From Euclidia mi (taxonomy: Eukaryota > Arthropoda > Insecta > Lepidoptera > Erebidae): 64,000 nt of DNA. Position 1 is the stretch's first letter. Every line of letters starts with the position of its first letter. This document shows positions 31,398-42,108 of this stretch, in pieces. The position numbers and the translations under genes were made by a program. Below the pieces are notes generated by a model. It was not told the DNA's origin. It saw nothing but the letters and a program-made list of their open reading frames with translations, and searched no databases. The DNA lies in assembly GCA_944739405.2 (NCBI GenBank), contig OX123190.2, forward strand, positions 27,006,807 to 27,070,806, given 5' to 3'.

Positions 31398-31712
31398 TGT
31401 AACGGATGCTAGGAATCGAACCTTTGCTAGACCGCTACAGAGCGCTGGTGGTGTGTGACTGGCGAATGTTCCTACGACGATGTGTGTTCTTCTATATATG
31501 TGGACTGTATGGCTTCTATTCGGGGCTTGAGAAATAAAACATCTTCATACGTTGAGAGCGATGCTGTTCAGGTGTTCGGTGCTTGATGGTTACATATGGT
31601 TACTTGGTCACGAGATGGTGGTTGGGACGCCAACGAACTGGCCGAATACATGGTTGCTTAGGCACTTCGAAACTTTACCTTAACGACGACCACCGCACCG
31701 AACACGTGCACA
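31398..31712 (-). repeat. Candidate 5' LTR of the BEL/Pao element
   Basis: On the minus strand it would begin TGTGCACGTGTTCGG and end CATCCGTTACA, giving TG...CA ends, with a TATATATAG motif inside. Its end contains AGGTTCGATTCCTAGCA, a tRNA T-arm-like sequence. Downstream lies TTCGTTGGTCGCTTCGAGCC, repeated twice more with changes before gag. Without the second LTR the borders are inferred. Confidence 0.45.
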
Positions 31713-32141
31713 GAGAATCTTTATTTATTTTTAATTTTCTATAAGGTACAAATGTGTATTTATCTTAGGTACTATGATACATACATATAATTATATATTA
31801 TATATAAAGTAGAGGTTCTAGATGCGTTTATTGCCGAGTATTGTCTCACTTCCCTTGCACGAGTATGACCGACCAACAACACGACAATGGCCTGAACACT
31901 AAGGGCTGCAGTCTCCCACGCTGTTCCCTCCAGTGGTGTGCAGGGCAGGTTGCTCGAAGGGCTGCGCGTAGGGGGCAGATCCTCGCAGGCCGTTGGTTCA
32001 GCTGGCAGGTAGACGCGGTAGGTACCGAACATACGTCACAATACATATATGTTCTATACATAGATAGGTCTCATAAAGTTTTATCTATCGGTATACAATA
32101 ACTAAACCTAACTATTTGCGTCACTAAGTTATTCTAGAAAA
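31713..32141. other. Unassigned spacer
   Basis: Starts AT-rich with a TATATA tract, then a GC-richer part at 31850-32020. No frame with a recognisable product. Confidence 0.35.
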
Positions 32142-32531
32142 ACTGTTGAAATATGTTGTCACACAAGGGCCCGCCCACTATATTTTCTATTAAAAAACTA
32201 TTAAATACAATAAGTTACATACTTATGGAATTTTGGTAGGCCGTTGTGTGCAACTATATGGGGCATCTATTAAAACAAACACCATGAAAATATCTTTATT
32301 CAATTCGAAGTTATTACATGAAAACCTACGATGCATAAGAAAAAATACAGATTTTCTTAAGTAAACACGTACGTACATAAACAAAGTTTATGATAAACAT
32401 GCAAATGTTTGTTATTATGTTTATTTTAACTATATAAGGTAACGAGCTGACCCAGCGAACTCTGTATCGCCTTTTTAAGAGTTTTTATTCAATTCCCTTT
32501 TTTCCATGCCCCTTTTCCAAAGTTACCATTG
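32142..32531. repeat. Dispersed repeat, uninterrupted copy (empty site of LINE copy 2)
   Basis: Continuous counterpart of 21952-22013 plus 25397-25735, with CTATTAAAAAACTATTAAAT across the point where copy 2 carries the LINE. It runs straight into the tandem array. Confidence 0.85.
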
Positions 32532-32609
32532 ACTTAGAGCTTAATCTCTTATCATTTCAGAGTCTATAAATGATGAACAATCAAACATAGATTTTTATAT
32601 AATATTGAA

Positions 32610-33170
32610 TTCCCCATTCCTTAAAATATCGGAGACGATACCCATATCGACTTTAAAAAAAATCTCGTCCGCCATCTTTGATCACGAAATAGATGTTGTA
32701 TTTGGATTCACCATCCCTTAAATCATCAGAGACGATACCCATATTGATTTTTAAATTGTTTCCATACGCCATCTTGAATCACGAAATAGATGTTGTATTT
32801 AGATTCTCCATCCCTTAAATCATCAGAGAAGATACCCATATTGATTTTTAAAATTTTTCCCATCCGACATCTTTGATTTCCCATCCTACATCTTGAATCA
32901 AAAAACAGATGTTGTATTTAGATTCCACATCCCTTTTAACATCGCAGACGATACCAATATTGATTATTTAAAATTTTCCAATCCGCCATCTTTGATTTCC
33001 CATCCGTCATCTTTGATCACGAAACAGATGTCGTATTTCGATTCCCCATCCTTTAAAATATCGAAGGCGATAGCCATATTGATTTTTGAAATTTTCTCAT
33101 CCGTTATCTTAGATTTCCCGTCTGCCATCTTGGATCACTAAATAAATTTCATATTATTAATCAGCGTCCC
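32610..33170. repeat. About 119-bp tandem array, five units
   Basis: The motif AGATGTTGTATTT and its variants recur at 32691, 32788, 32907, 33026 and about 33146; spacings are 97, 119, 119 and 120. The 97-bp unit lacks the extra CATCTTTGATTTCCCATCC segment of the longer units. GCCATCTTTGATCACGAA and GACGATACCCATATTGATT recur in each unit. Confidence 0.8.
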
Positions 33171-33199
33171 GAAAATCTCGAAAACGATACCCATATAGA

Positions 33200-33555
33200 T
33201 TGTATCCTATTCGTTTAGCCTTTTTTGCCATTGACCCAACCCTCCCCCTTCTCGTTTGACCATTTTATTATTTTTGTCTGGCCCCTAAAGTTGTGGCGGA
33301 ATAATTGGGCTGTCATAGGCAATAATAATTTTTAAAATCCAACTGCTAGTTCCTGAGATTAGCCGACATTATCTTTTAGCCTTTTTAGCCTTTTGCCCGG
33401 CCCAAAGGGTCGAAGCGTTATGTTATTATAGCCTATAGCCTTTCGGAATACCTAGGCTATCGTATACAAAAAGAATTTTTCAGATCCGAACGGTAGTTCC
33501 TGAGATTAGCGCGTTCAAACAAACAAAAAAACTCTTCCGCTTTATTATATTAGTA
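33200..33555 (+). repeat. 3' end of a dispersed lepidopteran repeat
   Basis: Contains GGTAGTTCCTGAGATTAGCG followed by CGTTCAAACAAACAAAAAAAC and CTTTATTATATTAGTA. The same end in inverse orientation is found at 51903-52075. It likely belongs with the preceding array and 32142-32531 as one composite element. Helitron copy 3 begins immediately after. Confidence 0.65.
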
Positions 33556-35995
33556 CCAGCTGCTGCCCGCGATGTCGTCTGCGTGAACGCTATACAGCAC
33601 CAAATTATTAAATAAATACCTACGATTATACCTTTTAAAATAACATTCATTTACCCGTTTCTTCTTTATATTTCATATCTGCAGAAAGTGCAGTAATAGA
33701 GGGAGACTGTCTTTTGTAAAATTGACTTTCAAAAAGTGCGGATTTTCAGCCTGCTTTGAATAATAACTTTATGGTGATTCTGCTGAATTAAGTCATAAGT
33801 TGTGACTGAAGCAGATGGATAAAATAAAGAAGACAGAATAGGGTAAAAATACATACTTATAGGAAATCTTGATAAACAACATTAGTGGTTTGGCTCTCCG
33901 CAGTAACGTACAGCTGCCCATGTGAGAAGCAGCTCGTCCTGAGGTCGACACCCGCTGCCCTCAGTGTCTGCCCCTGCGACTTATTGATGGTCATCGCGAA
34001 GCAAACACTCACGAGGAACTGTACGTACTTGAACGGGAAGTTATGAGGTATGAGGGGAACGCGTGGTAAAAATACTGCCTCGCGGACGCCACAACCCGTA
34101 AGAATTTCCGCCTCAATGGTATGTCTGTGGAGCGAGATGGCTTTGAGGCAGAAGTTCAGTCAGGAAGTTCACTTGCTGACAGGGAGTTTAGAAATTCCAC
34201 GGTATAATGTGTGGCATCATCTTACTGGACGACAGTGTTTACAAAGGTGTAGATCACTTCATTTCCCTCTATATCCGAGAGAATGCATTCGTTAATTGCT
34301 ACAGCTTGGTCTTTTTTGGGCTTCGAATTAGCCCGCTCACACACCCAAGAATTCTGCTATTACGGTATTCAACTGATGTCCCCGTACCCACAGCGAATGA
34401 GTTCTTTTAAGCTGGATACAGCTCTACTGAGAGACTCTAGAAGCACCACCTGTCCACCTCTCTCCTCTGGTAGAGTGCCTTTGCCAAGACTTAGAAGGAC
34501 ATCGGAGAATTGTCGAGCACGTGCATTGACGCCGAGCCGAGCTCTCATATTAATGGTCAAGCACAGCGTACGAACTCGTGACCACAACGAAGATCGTTTC
34601 AACGAAGCACTCACCTTGTCAGCCCTCGATCTCCGCGTCACCACGGGAAGCGTTTGTTGGAAATCGCCAGTGAACAGAACTGAGACCACCCATCAAATGC
34701 TCGCTGCGGATGTCCTGCAGAGTTCTGTCCAAGGCCTTAACTACCTTCCTATTGGCCATCGAACGCTCATCCCATACGATCAGAGAGCAATCCTTTAGCA
34801 CGTGTCCCTTATCACTGTTACATGACACACCACAAACGCGCATTTCGGCGCTCTCTAAGTCGATGGGAGTTTTGAACATGGCATGTGCTGTCTTGCCACC
34901 CGGAAGCAGTGTGGCAGCGATTCCCAACAACGCTACGGCAAAGACAATTTTGCCTTCCTTCTTGATCTCTGCATGTATGCCAGTGGTAAAAAATGTTTTT
35001 CCTGTTCCACCAGGAGCATCCAAGAAAAATATTTTACCCTGGCTTTGCCCAACGCTTTCAAAGACGGTGTCATAATTTCGTATGGTGGTCTTTTCACCCG
35101 GATCGAAAATTGTCTCAGCGTTATACTCCCAACTGCCACGGTCTTGATGCGGTGACGGTTGGGAAGCTGGTAACCCATATTCGATCAGTGGATTGCCGCT
35201 GATAGAAATGACCACGTCTTGAAGTGAGCTGAGACAGGTGTTCAGCACGCGTTCATCAGTTACTTTGTCTCCAGTAGCACGCCTCAAAGCTCGAAGAAAA
35301 TCTTCAGACAGATGATGGCGATACTTTTCTAACAAAACTACCGTGTTCGCGAATCTACAAAACACCAAGATGACGTCAAACAGATGACGGGTCCCAGTCG
35401 CCCAGTCACTGACGCTCGCCTCCGCGAGGGTGTCATCCCAGTTTTGGTCACCGTCGAGAAAGTGACGTACTACGCAGGCTGTGCGGTAAGTGGGATACTC
35501 CACGCCATTTAATGTCCTCAGAAAGGCGAAAGACGTTGGGCCTCGGACCATGTGAAGTAACAACCGCAGAAAATAGCATTCGCCATTATTCGTGTGTACA
35601 GTATAAACTCTACAATATGCGGCGTCCTTGAAACTTCCCGGAAAACCTTCCACAGCACCTCCTCGTCGACGTCGGTTAAATATACCCTTTTGCTTGTCGT
35701 ACGTATAATATGAAGGCATCTCGTCACACGTAAGGGACCTCCCAAACTGGTCGACTTTACAGAGCCTGAAAAATGCCAAGAGTGTTGTTTGGCGCGGATT
35801 TTCCAAGCGCTCAGCAACGCTGAGCTCGAGGATCAAATATATGCGCTGGCCGTTTTCTAGGATGACGTGTAAATGCATGATAGTAGGATGCCTGTCATGT
35901 ATAGAGAACACCAGTATCCGCCAAACTGCTTCAGACGTAACAATAAAATAAATGCCTGCGTGTGAGTAAAAAAATCTAGCTAGTTCCATATCTCA
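33556..35995 (-). mobile_element. Helitron copy 3
   Basis: The minus-strand 3' terminus is CTGG (33556-33559) followed by T, within the sequence TATTAGTA of the neighbouring repeat. It is the longest and best preserved of the three copies but still lacks the Rep domain and upstream part. The C-terminal end after the main frame is broken: LFTGDFQQTLPVV and LWSRVRTLCLTINMRA are in another frame (34369-34689). Motif VI, INKSQGQTLRAAGVDL followed by SCFSHGQLYV, is readable near 33930-34000. Confidence 0.85.
34619..35989 (-). pseudogene. Helitron Pif1-family helicase, main open part
   Basis: A 456-codon frame. The first 300 residues are the Helitron-specific region, with AVWRILVFSIHDRHPTIMHL, GPTSFAFLRTLNGVEYPTYR and HHLSEDFLRALRRATGD. 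The ATPase begins with FFLDAPGGTGKTFF (Walker A, about residue 325), then GIAATLLPGGKTAHAMFKTP and LIVWDERSM (Walker B-like, about residue 403). A frameshift near 34640 cuts it before the motif GDFQQTLPVV. Pif1-type helicases unwind DNA during rolling-circle transposition. Compared with copy 2 the Walker A here is intact. No active Helitron can be claimed because the nuclease half is missing. Confidence 0.82.
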
Positions 35996-36700
35996 CTAAA
36001 GTTTATATGCGACATGAATATATATTAATTAAGAAGCAATAATTACACCAATGTGGCCAAAATGTTTTTATTCTGTACTGTAAAAAATAAGCATCTTATC
36101 TTTAAGATATACAACGTGTAACGGAAATAACGCACATCCTCAGACACCCCAATTAGAAAACCTTGTTATTATCATAATGCATGCATTGAAATATTTTTTT
36201 TTATTAGACTAAACATTGTTTTTGTTCGAAAGTATTAACTTCATTATAAGTAAAATGCGTGGTCACTACAAACCTGCGCACGCACACAATCACACGAAAC
36301 GTTTGCTGTGGTAAACAAACGACAACGAAATACGATACGGTCTATCATTTTTTAACATCGTTAGTGGCTATTGTGACTATCTTAATTTAATCATAATAAT
36401 CGGAAATAAGAAATTAAAGTAAAAGGGTATCAATGAGAGTATTAAAGAAGAACGGCGCGTTTAAAGTTGTGAATCATAATTTTTTTACAATAAAAGAATA
36501 ACCAAATGACTCACAGGCTTATTGTCACTTATTCGGCGTCCTCTTTTTAAAATGCTGACATCAGGTGTCCACCACCCGGCTTAAATATTCCTTTAGTTCA
36601 TATACACAATGTTTCTTTTCACTGTTTCAAAAACAGCTGATATCTTATTTTAACTCCCCGGCACTTGTTGTCTCGACACAATCAACTAGTGGTTTAATAG
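35996..36700. other. Non-coding stretch
   Basis: AT-rich sequence with no open frame or named repeat. Confidence 0.5.
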
Positions 36701-36871
36701 GTATGTCGCCATAAAACAAAAGTCCAGGGGCGGCAAGTCAGGCGACCTAGGAGGCTACTGGACAGGACCGCCGCGATCGATCCAGCGCTTCTTGTATTCG
36801 ACTTCACGATGATCTCGAACGTTCTACGTAAAACGCGCGGGGGCACCATCATGTTGATAATACACATTTTG
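36701..36871 (-). pseudogene. DDE transposase fragment (Tc1/mariner-like superfamily)
   Basis: On the minus strand from 36871 the frame reads QNVYYQHDGAPARFT, one stop, then KKRWIDRGGPVQ, a second stop, then PPRSPDLPPLDF. QHDGAPxxFT and W-P-RSPDL-PLDFF are the second and third catalytic blocks of IS630/Tc1/mariner-type transposases. Only about 57 codons remain, with two internal stops. The superfamily is confident, the family is not. Confidence 0.6.
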
Positions 36872-38819
36872 TAAAGAAACAAGTAAACTTGTTAAACATT
36901 TTTTTTTCACTACACTCACAGAGAATCCAGGTAGATGACTAATTTTATTTATCTAAGCGCAACAATGGCCGCCCAGCTGGCGCTGTACCTACCAGCGCGG
37001 GCGACTGACGTGACGGTGACAAGTGAGACACATTACGTCTCGCTCTTTCCCGCTGTTAATACGTAAGCGAAAGAAAGATGATAGATATTTTGGTGGTCAA
37101 TTGTGTGTTATTTTCTTGTACCGGCTGTTATGTTGTATTAATGTGTGCGTTCCTGTACGTGGAACCACTAAAAAAATGCATTTAAAAAGAAGCCGTTCTA
37201 CGTTGACTTAAGGTTTATTTTCGTATATTTCGTCTTTTCAAAGCAATGAGTGACTATAATTTACGTAATTTTAATTATTTTAGGATTAAAAAAAAATGAT
37301 ATTAAAAATGTCAGAAATGGATTCAGTAGCTGATTCTGAACAAAGTACTTTCAAGATGTGCATTAAACTTGTTACATGTTGTATATGGCATGCTTATTAT
37401 TTTTCTCTTACTTCGTTATTTAGCTCAAATTGCTTACAGCAATAACGTGCCGTTTTCGAATTTAACTTTTGTTAGAAATCTATGCAGTTCTCTTTGAGTT
37501 CTGTTTCTTTTTACATCCAGACAAACTCGATGAATTTTATAAGACATAGATGAAGCAGCTTATAATTTATATAAACACATAATGATACAATTTTTAAGAA
37601 GAAAATGCACAACTCCATCTATGACTTTTGAAAACAACTAAGTATTAACCTCGCCAACATGATGAAATTTAATTTATTTATATCCAAAAAGGGCGTACAC
37701 ATTTAATTCAACTTGATGTTTTTGAACTCTCATAGATGGTGCTGCTTTAAAATTGTCTTGATACTACTTATATTCATTTAATTATGTTTATCAGCCTAAT
37801 TTACTTATATTGCGTTATTTTTATAATGTGAAGCTAGCTTATAGCATGGTTAACATAATAACAACATTCAAATTCATTCTAATAATATTCATGCCAAATT
37901 TGAAGTAAATCCATGCAATACTTTTTGAGTTTATCCCGGATATACAAACAGACACAGACAAAAATTCTAAAAACTATATTCTTGGCTTCGATGTCGATTG
38001 TAGATCACACCCCAAGTATTCTTTAAAAAAATATTCAATGTACAGTTTTGACTTTCCTACCATTTTATTATATGTATAGATACATAAAAATATACTGACA
38101 AAATTAAGAATCGCCTCCTTTTTTAAAGTCGAGTTAATACCCGTAAAACACTTTGACTAACTATACTTTAACTAACAAACTTATAATGATCATAGATGGC
38201 ACCACATAATTAACCAGTTTTGGATGATCCCTGTTTTATTTGGGACTACGTACAAAGGAGAGGTCAAACTGTACACCGAAACCCCTCAACTGATTGTGAT
38301 GTAACACATACTATTTTATAGGTTTGAATATCCTTTGTACATGAGTGTAAGTTTTATTGAAATCAATTTCACCATTTTAGAGATCTTTAGCAATATAGGG
38401 AAAGACATCGGACAGACAGACAGACATAAATTCAAAAAATTATCAAGTATTGCTTTTTAGCATTTTCCTAGTTTTTTTAGCTAATTTTCGTCAAAATATC
38501 TTTAATTTACAGACTTTTTTACCTCTACAGTTTTATTATTTTATAGATAACTAGTAATAAGAAAGTATCTAGACATGATTTCAAGCTTATACGAAGCTAA
38601 AAAACACTTATAAAACTATAAAACGACTATGTAAACAAAACAGCTGTTTATCAACTATTAATTCTTATGATTCTTATCTGTTACAACTGATAACACTATT
38701 TATGATTCGATATCTAGGTCCCTACAGTTAGCACAAGTTTCAAAACTAATGTTCGCGTACTATGTAGTACTTCTTATTGACAGTTTAACTATTTTCACTA
38801 TTTTAGCATTATTTTTAAC
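36872..38819. other. Long non-coding stretch
   Basis: No supported gene. A roughly 50-codon frame from 37296 (MILKMSEMDSVADSEQ) has no recognised domain. Two similar segments around 37900-37960 and 38340-38420, each ending in ACAGACAGACA-like sequence, may be decayed repeats. Confidence 0.4.
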
Positions 38820-38946
38820 ACTTTGACGCGTCCGGGAACCGAACCCGGTGTACCGCACGATTGGATAGCACTGATTTTATACGATTTTCACTCGCGGTTT
38901 CGAATACACTATTCACTGTCATAGTTTTCAATGTCTGTCGCGAATA
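38820..38946. repeat. Repeat block sharing 38878-38946 with 25736-25798
   Basis: The second half is the same block that flanks the BEL truncation. The first half carries, on the minus strand, CCGGGTTCGGTTCCCGG, a T-arm-like box B, suggesting a decayed tRNA-derived SINE. Confidence 0.5.
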
Positions 38947-39057
38947 TAATATAATATTGATTCAATGAGTCATCTATTAGTCAAAAGCTTGTTCAAAGTT
39001 AGTTCATCTAATTTCCAAAAAAAATATCCAACATTTTCGAATAAATTTTCCATTAAA

Positions 39058-39175
39058 TATAATATACATACATACATCGTCTCACGCCTATATCCCCGAA
39101 GAGGTAGGCAGAGGTATATTACTACACCCACTTTTCGCCAGCTTTATTTTAATCCCACTTATCCAAATATAAGAT
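39058..39175 (+). repeat. Lepidopteran dispersed repeat fragment
   Basis: (CATA)n followed by CGTCTCACGCCTATATCCCC, GAAGAGGTAGGCAGAGGT and ACACCCACTTTTCGCCAGC. I recall this order as a very common moth and butterfly repeat; no search was done. Confidence 0.55.
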
Positions 39176-40836
39176 AAATTTCAATATTTTATTACCTTTA
39201 CTTCTTCATCAGCTTGAAAGCAAAGTTCAATCTGTCAAAAGCCTATTTTCAAGTGGTTTAATGTTCCCCATCACTTATTTAAGTTGGGTCCGGAATGGGA
39301 TCCCGCCGTCAATGTCATCTGCATATGGGACGCAATGGACCCCATTAATTATTCACTAGTTATGTGGTCGTATATGCGTAGACGGTGAAAAATGATTTAT
39401 TACATGGCCGGCTGTGGTACAAACAAATATGGTAGATTCCATAATGAAAATGTGCTAGTAATTGTTATTGTCTTGTTGTGTTGTACAGTTGCAGGCGACC
39501 TACTGGTTCTGGCTTCATGATTTACGTTCGCAATGACACTTATACGACGTTAAACAGACATGTAGACATCTCCGTAACTTTTTTGAATCATGGATTTCAT
39601 CTCAAATATACCACTAAGCGACGACCATAAGCCAATTTGAACACTAACATAAATATAATAAAATCTTTAATCTATAGGTATGTTTTGCGGCATACAACGT
39701 TAATCCAAAGTACCATATTAATCTAAGTTGAGATCTATCCGTAAGAAGTATGGGCTTTGATTACTATCCTATGAACAAACACACACAAACACACATACAC
39801 ACACCCAGACGCGCAAACATGTTCTACAAAGTCTTGAAATATTCAAAACAAATTGGGAACGACGCATCGGTTTCACCGCAAGTGATAAAAGTATAAAGCA
39901 TGCAGTTCTTTTGTAACAGAAATGTTTTAAGTTAAACAAGTACTAGTTGGCAAGAAGTTGCGTTGCCTTGCCGCAAGTGTTTGCCAGCCAGTGGCTTGGA
40001 CGTAAACTTACTACAAAGTTGATTGCTTTGCAACCTTACTCGACACAAGTTTTACGCTGATTTCTATACTACGTCTTCAGAGACCCTATTTATAACTTCA
40101 TTCAGTTAACTTGTAATATATATTTGTTATGACTTTAATATAAGTCAATCAACAAAATGATTGATTGTGAAAAACCTTCATTAGTTCATAACCTAACGAG
40201 GTTACGACTTGCTAGATTTATGCCCATTTTACTTAAAATAAACAAAATAATTTTATTTAGGAAGCCAGTCCGTTTAGACTTGGATAATCAAAAATCTAGT
40301 AGGCTTAAGAGTTTACCTAAAAATAATTGAAAAGGAAAAAATAATTTCAGTTCTCGTTCACAGATACGACTTCGAACCAAAGAAAACAAATGAACATTAC
40401 CCAACAAAGTTACAAAGAAGTACGTCGCTGTAAAGTTGAAAATAATCGTTCCGACGATTTATTTTGCCGTGGCAACCAACCTTGTTACGAATAAATGGGT
40501 TAATTACAACGGTAGTCCGGGAATATTTGAGCATCGAACTAAAGTGGCTTATACAGGAATTAAAATCTCATTACAATTAGCGCGCGACTACCAAGACTAA
40601 TTCGTGCGAGGTAACGTAGCTCAAAATTTTAAATCCATGCTCAGAACTGACTTTAATTAAAGTTTCGCGGCAATCGAGCCGGCCTCCGTCAGCGTACTGG
40701 CCGGCGGCCGAAAGCCGCCGCCACGGACAATAATTAAAACTAGACAGTGTCAAAGTCAAGCGTTTTGTGTTGTTATTTTGATATTATCGTTGTTATTTAG
40801 ATAGTATTTATTTTTAGTGAGTGATATTTTAAGTTT
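39176..40836. other. Non-coding stretch with GC-rich leader at its end
   Basis: AT-rich, with a short ACAC-rich tract near 39780-39808. From about 40670 to 40735 it becomes GC-rich (GGCCGGCGGCCGAAAGCCGC) just before the small frame at 40837; this could be the 5' leader of the retroelement that follows. Confidence 0.4.
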
Positions 40837-40974
40837 ATGTCTCTTAACGGTGGTAAGGGTGATGATGAAATAGGTGCGGATCAACCTTGCACTTCGTCTA
40901 CTCTGATGCGCTGCCCGAATTGTTCCCAAGCTCGTTACTTTAAAGGTGAGCGCGACCTAAGTAGTAGTAAGTAA
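40837..40974 (+). pseudogene. Possible N-terminal remnant of the unnamed RT family
   Basis: A 45-codon frame starting at the first ATG after the GC-rich leader reads MSLNGGKGDDEIGADQPCTS then MRCPNCSQARYFKGERDL. The CPNC...YF...RDL pattern looks like the first half of a C2H2 zinc finger of the kind found at the N-terminus of RLE-type LINEs. The frame closes before the histidines. Linkage to the RT fragment 240 bp downstream is inference from position and orientation. Confidence 0.35.
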
Positions 40975-41214
40975 AGTACATTTTGGTAAAATTCATAAAA
41001 ACCAGAATGTACTGGCCCAAAATCTAGCACACTGCATAGGTCTTGTCACCCGGGAGAATTCTATAACCGCTTGGGAGCAGTTACTCACCTTCCCCTATAG
41101 AATTTTGCATGCTTAGGAAGACCGGATAACAAAAAAAAACACTTACATAAAAAATTAAAGAAAATTGTATTAATTCGACATTCCAATCCAATCCCCACCC
41201 TCCTAAACCATACC

Positions 41215-42108
41215 GCAATAGCCCCATCTACCATCACGTAGAATCAAAACTCAGGGAAGGTGATATCAGGGGAGCCTCCAAACTCTTATTTAGTAGCGAT
41301 GTGGTGGCGCCTTGCTCTGCCGACACACTCGCCAGTCTGCAGAGCAAGCATCCAGCGCCAGGAGATAACCTCTCCTTTCCTGACCCACCTGACACTAGCT
41401 CAGATTGTCTCAATGTTACAGCCAAGGACGTGGTTGCTGCCGTTTGCTCTTTCCAAAGCGGGTCTGCCGGCGGTCTCTACGGCTTAACACCACAGCACCT
41501 TAAGGATCTCGTGTGTGTGAGCGCCGGCGCTGCTGGGGAAGCGCTTTTGAGGGAGTTTACGGCTCTAATCAACCTTATGCTCTCCGGCAGTGTGAACGAT
41601 AACATCGTCCCTATTTTGTACGGCGCAAATCTCTGTGCCTTGCGAAAGAGGGACGGTGGCATTCGTCCCATTGCCGTGGGGTGTACGTACAGGCGTATGG
41701 CAGCCAAGATATGCTGCCGCTATTATAATACCAACTTAGGTAATAAATTCCAACTCCTGCAACTCGGATTTGGATCCAAGGGGGGTTGCGAGGCCGCCAT
41801 ACATGCCCTGTCAACGTACCTTGGCTGTAATGGGGGTGAGGTTATCTTGAAGGTTGATTTAAAGAACGTCTTTAACTCAGTGAACCGGGACACCTTGTTG
41901 ACACAAGTTAAAATTGAAACACCCAAAATTTACAACTTTCTTTGGCAGTGTTACAGAAACCCTTCAAAATTGATCTCAAGGAAAATCTTTTGGAATCCGC
42001 CGTTGGCTGTCAACAAGCTGAACCTCTTGGACCACTCATTTTTAACTTAGCTATTCACCCAAATATCAGCCAGTTAAATTCAAAATTCAAGTTAAAGCAC
42101 GGTATAGA
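41215..42108 (+). pseudogene. RT domain of the unnamed invertebrate RT family, interrupted by a Gypsy LTR
   Basis: An open frame from about 41215 reads HVESKLREGDIRGASKLLFS, GGLYGLTPQHLKDLV, LCALRKRDGGIRPIAVGCTY-RRMAAKICC, LGFGSKGGCEAAIHAL, ILKVDLKNVFNSVNRDTLL. After a frameshift near 41995 it continues CQQAEPLGPLIFNLAIHP. These are RT palm blocks in the expected order (RPI-VG, LGFG--GGCEAA, DLKNVFNS with its catalytic Asp, QQ--PLGP). Homology stops abruptly at 42108, before the YxDD box, where a candidate LTR begins. This is the N-terminal counterpart of the protein at 14543-15322. Confidence 0.65.

Larger units (their letters stand above)
25799..31712 (-). mobile_element. BEL/Pao LTR retrotransposon, decayed, 3' LTR missing
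   Basis: The minus strand shows, in order, a candidate 5' LTR (31398-31712), a leader, gag, aspartic protease, RT-RNase H and integrase. This order, DUF1759/CCHC-like gag features, the YMDD RT and a C-terminal integrase identify BEL/Pao. The 3' LTR is not present: about 75 bp after the last codon the sequence joins another repeat at 25798. Premature stops and frameshifts occur throughout, so this is an old copy. Confidence 0.85.

Noticed and set aside
32560..33180. CRISPR-like array because of regularly spaced repeats
   Set aside because: Units are long, contiguous and fully homologous with no unique spacers, in an insect genome; it is an ordinary tandem repeat.
37296..37446. Short frame MILKMSEMDSVADSEQ... 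as a possible host exon or transposase start
   Set aside because: About 50 codons, no recognisable domain and no splice signals that I can defend.
38821..38875. tRNA gene on the minus strand (CCGGGTTCGGTTCCCGG)
   Set aside because: A T-arm-like sequence is present but no acceptor or anticodon stem pairs; at best a SINE remnant.
40940..40975. Splice donor AAAGGTGAGC after the CPNC motif
   Set aside because: It matches the donor consensus but there is no identifiable downstream acceptor or coding exon in the same gene, so a spliced host gene is not supported.
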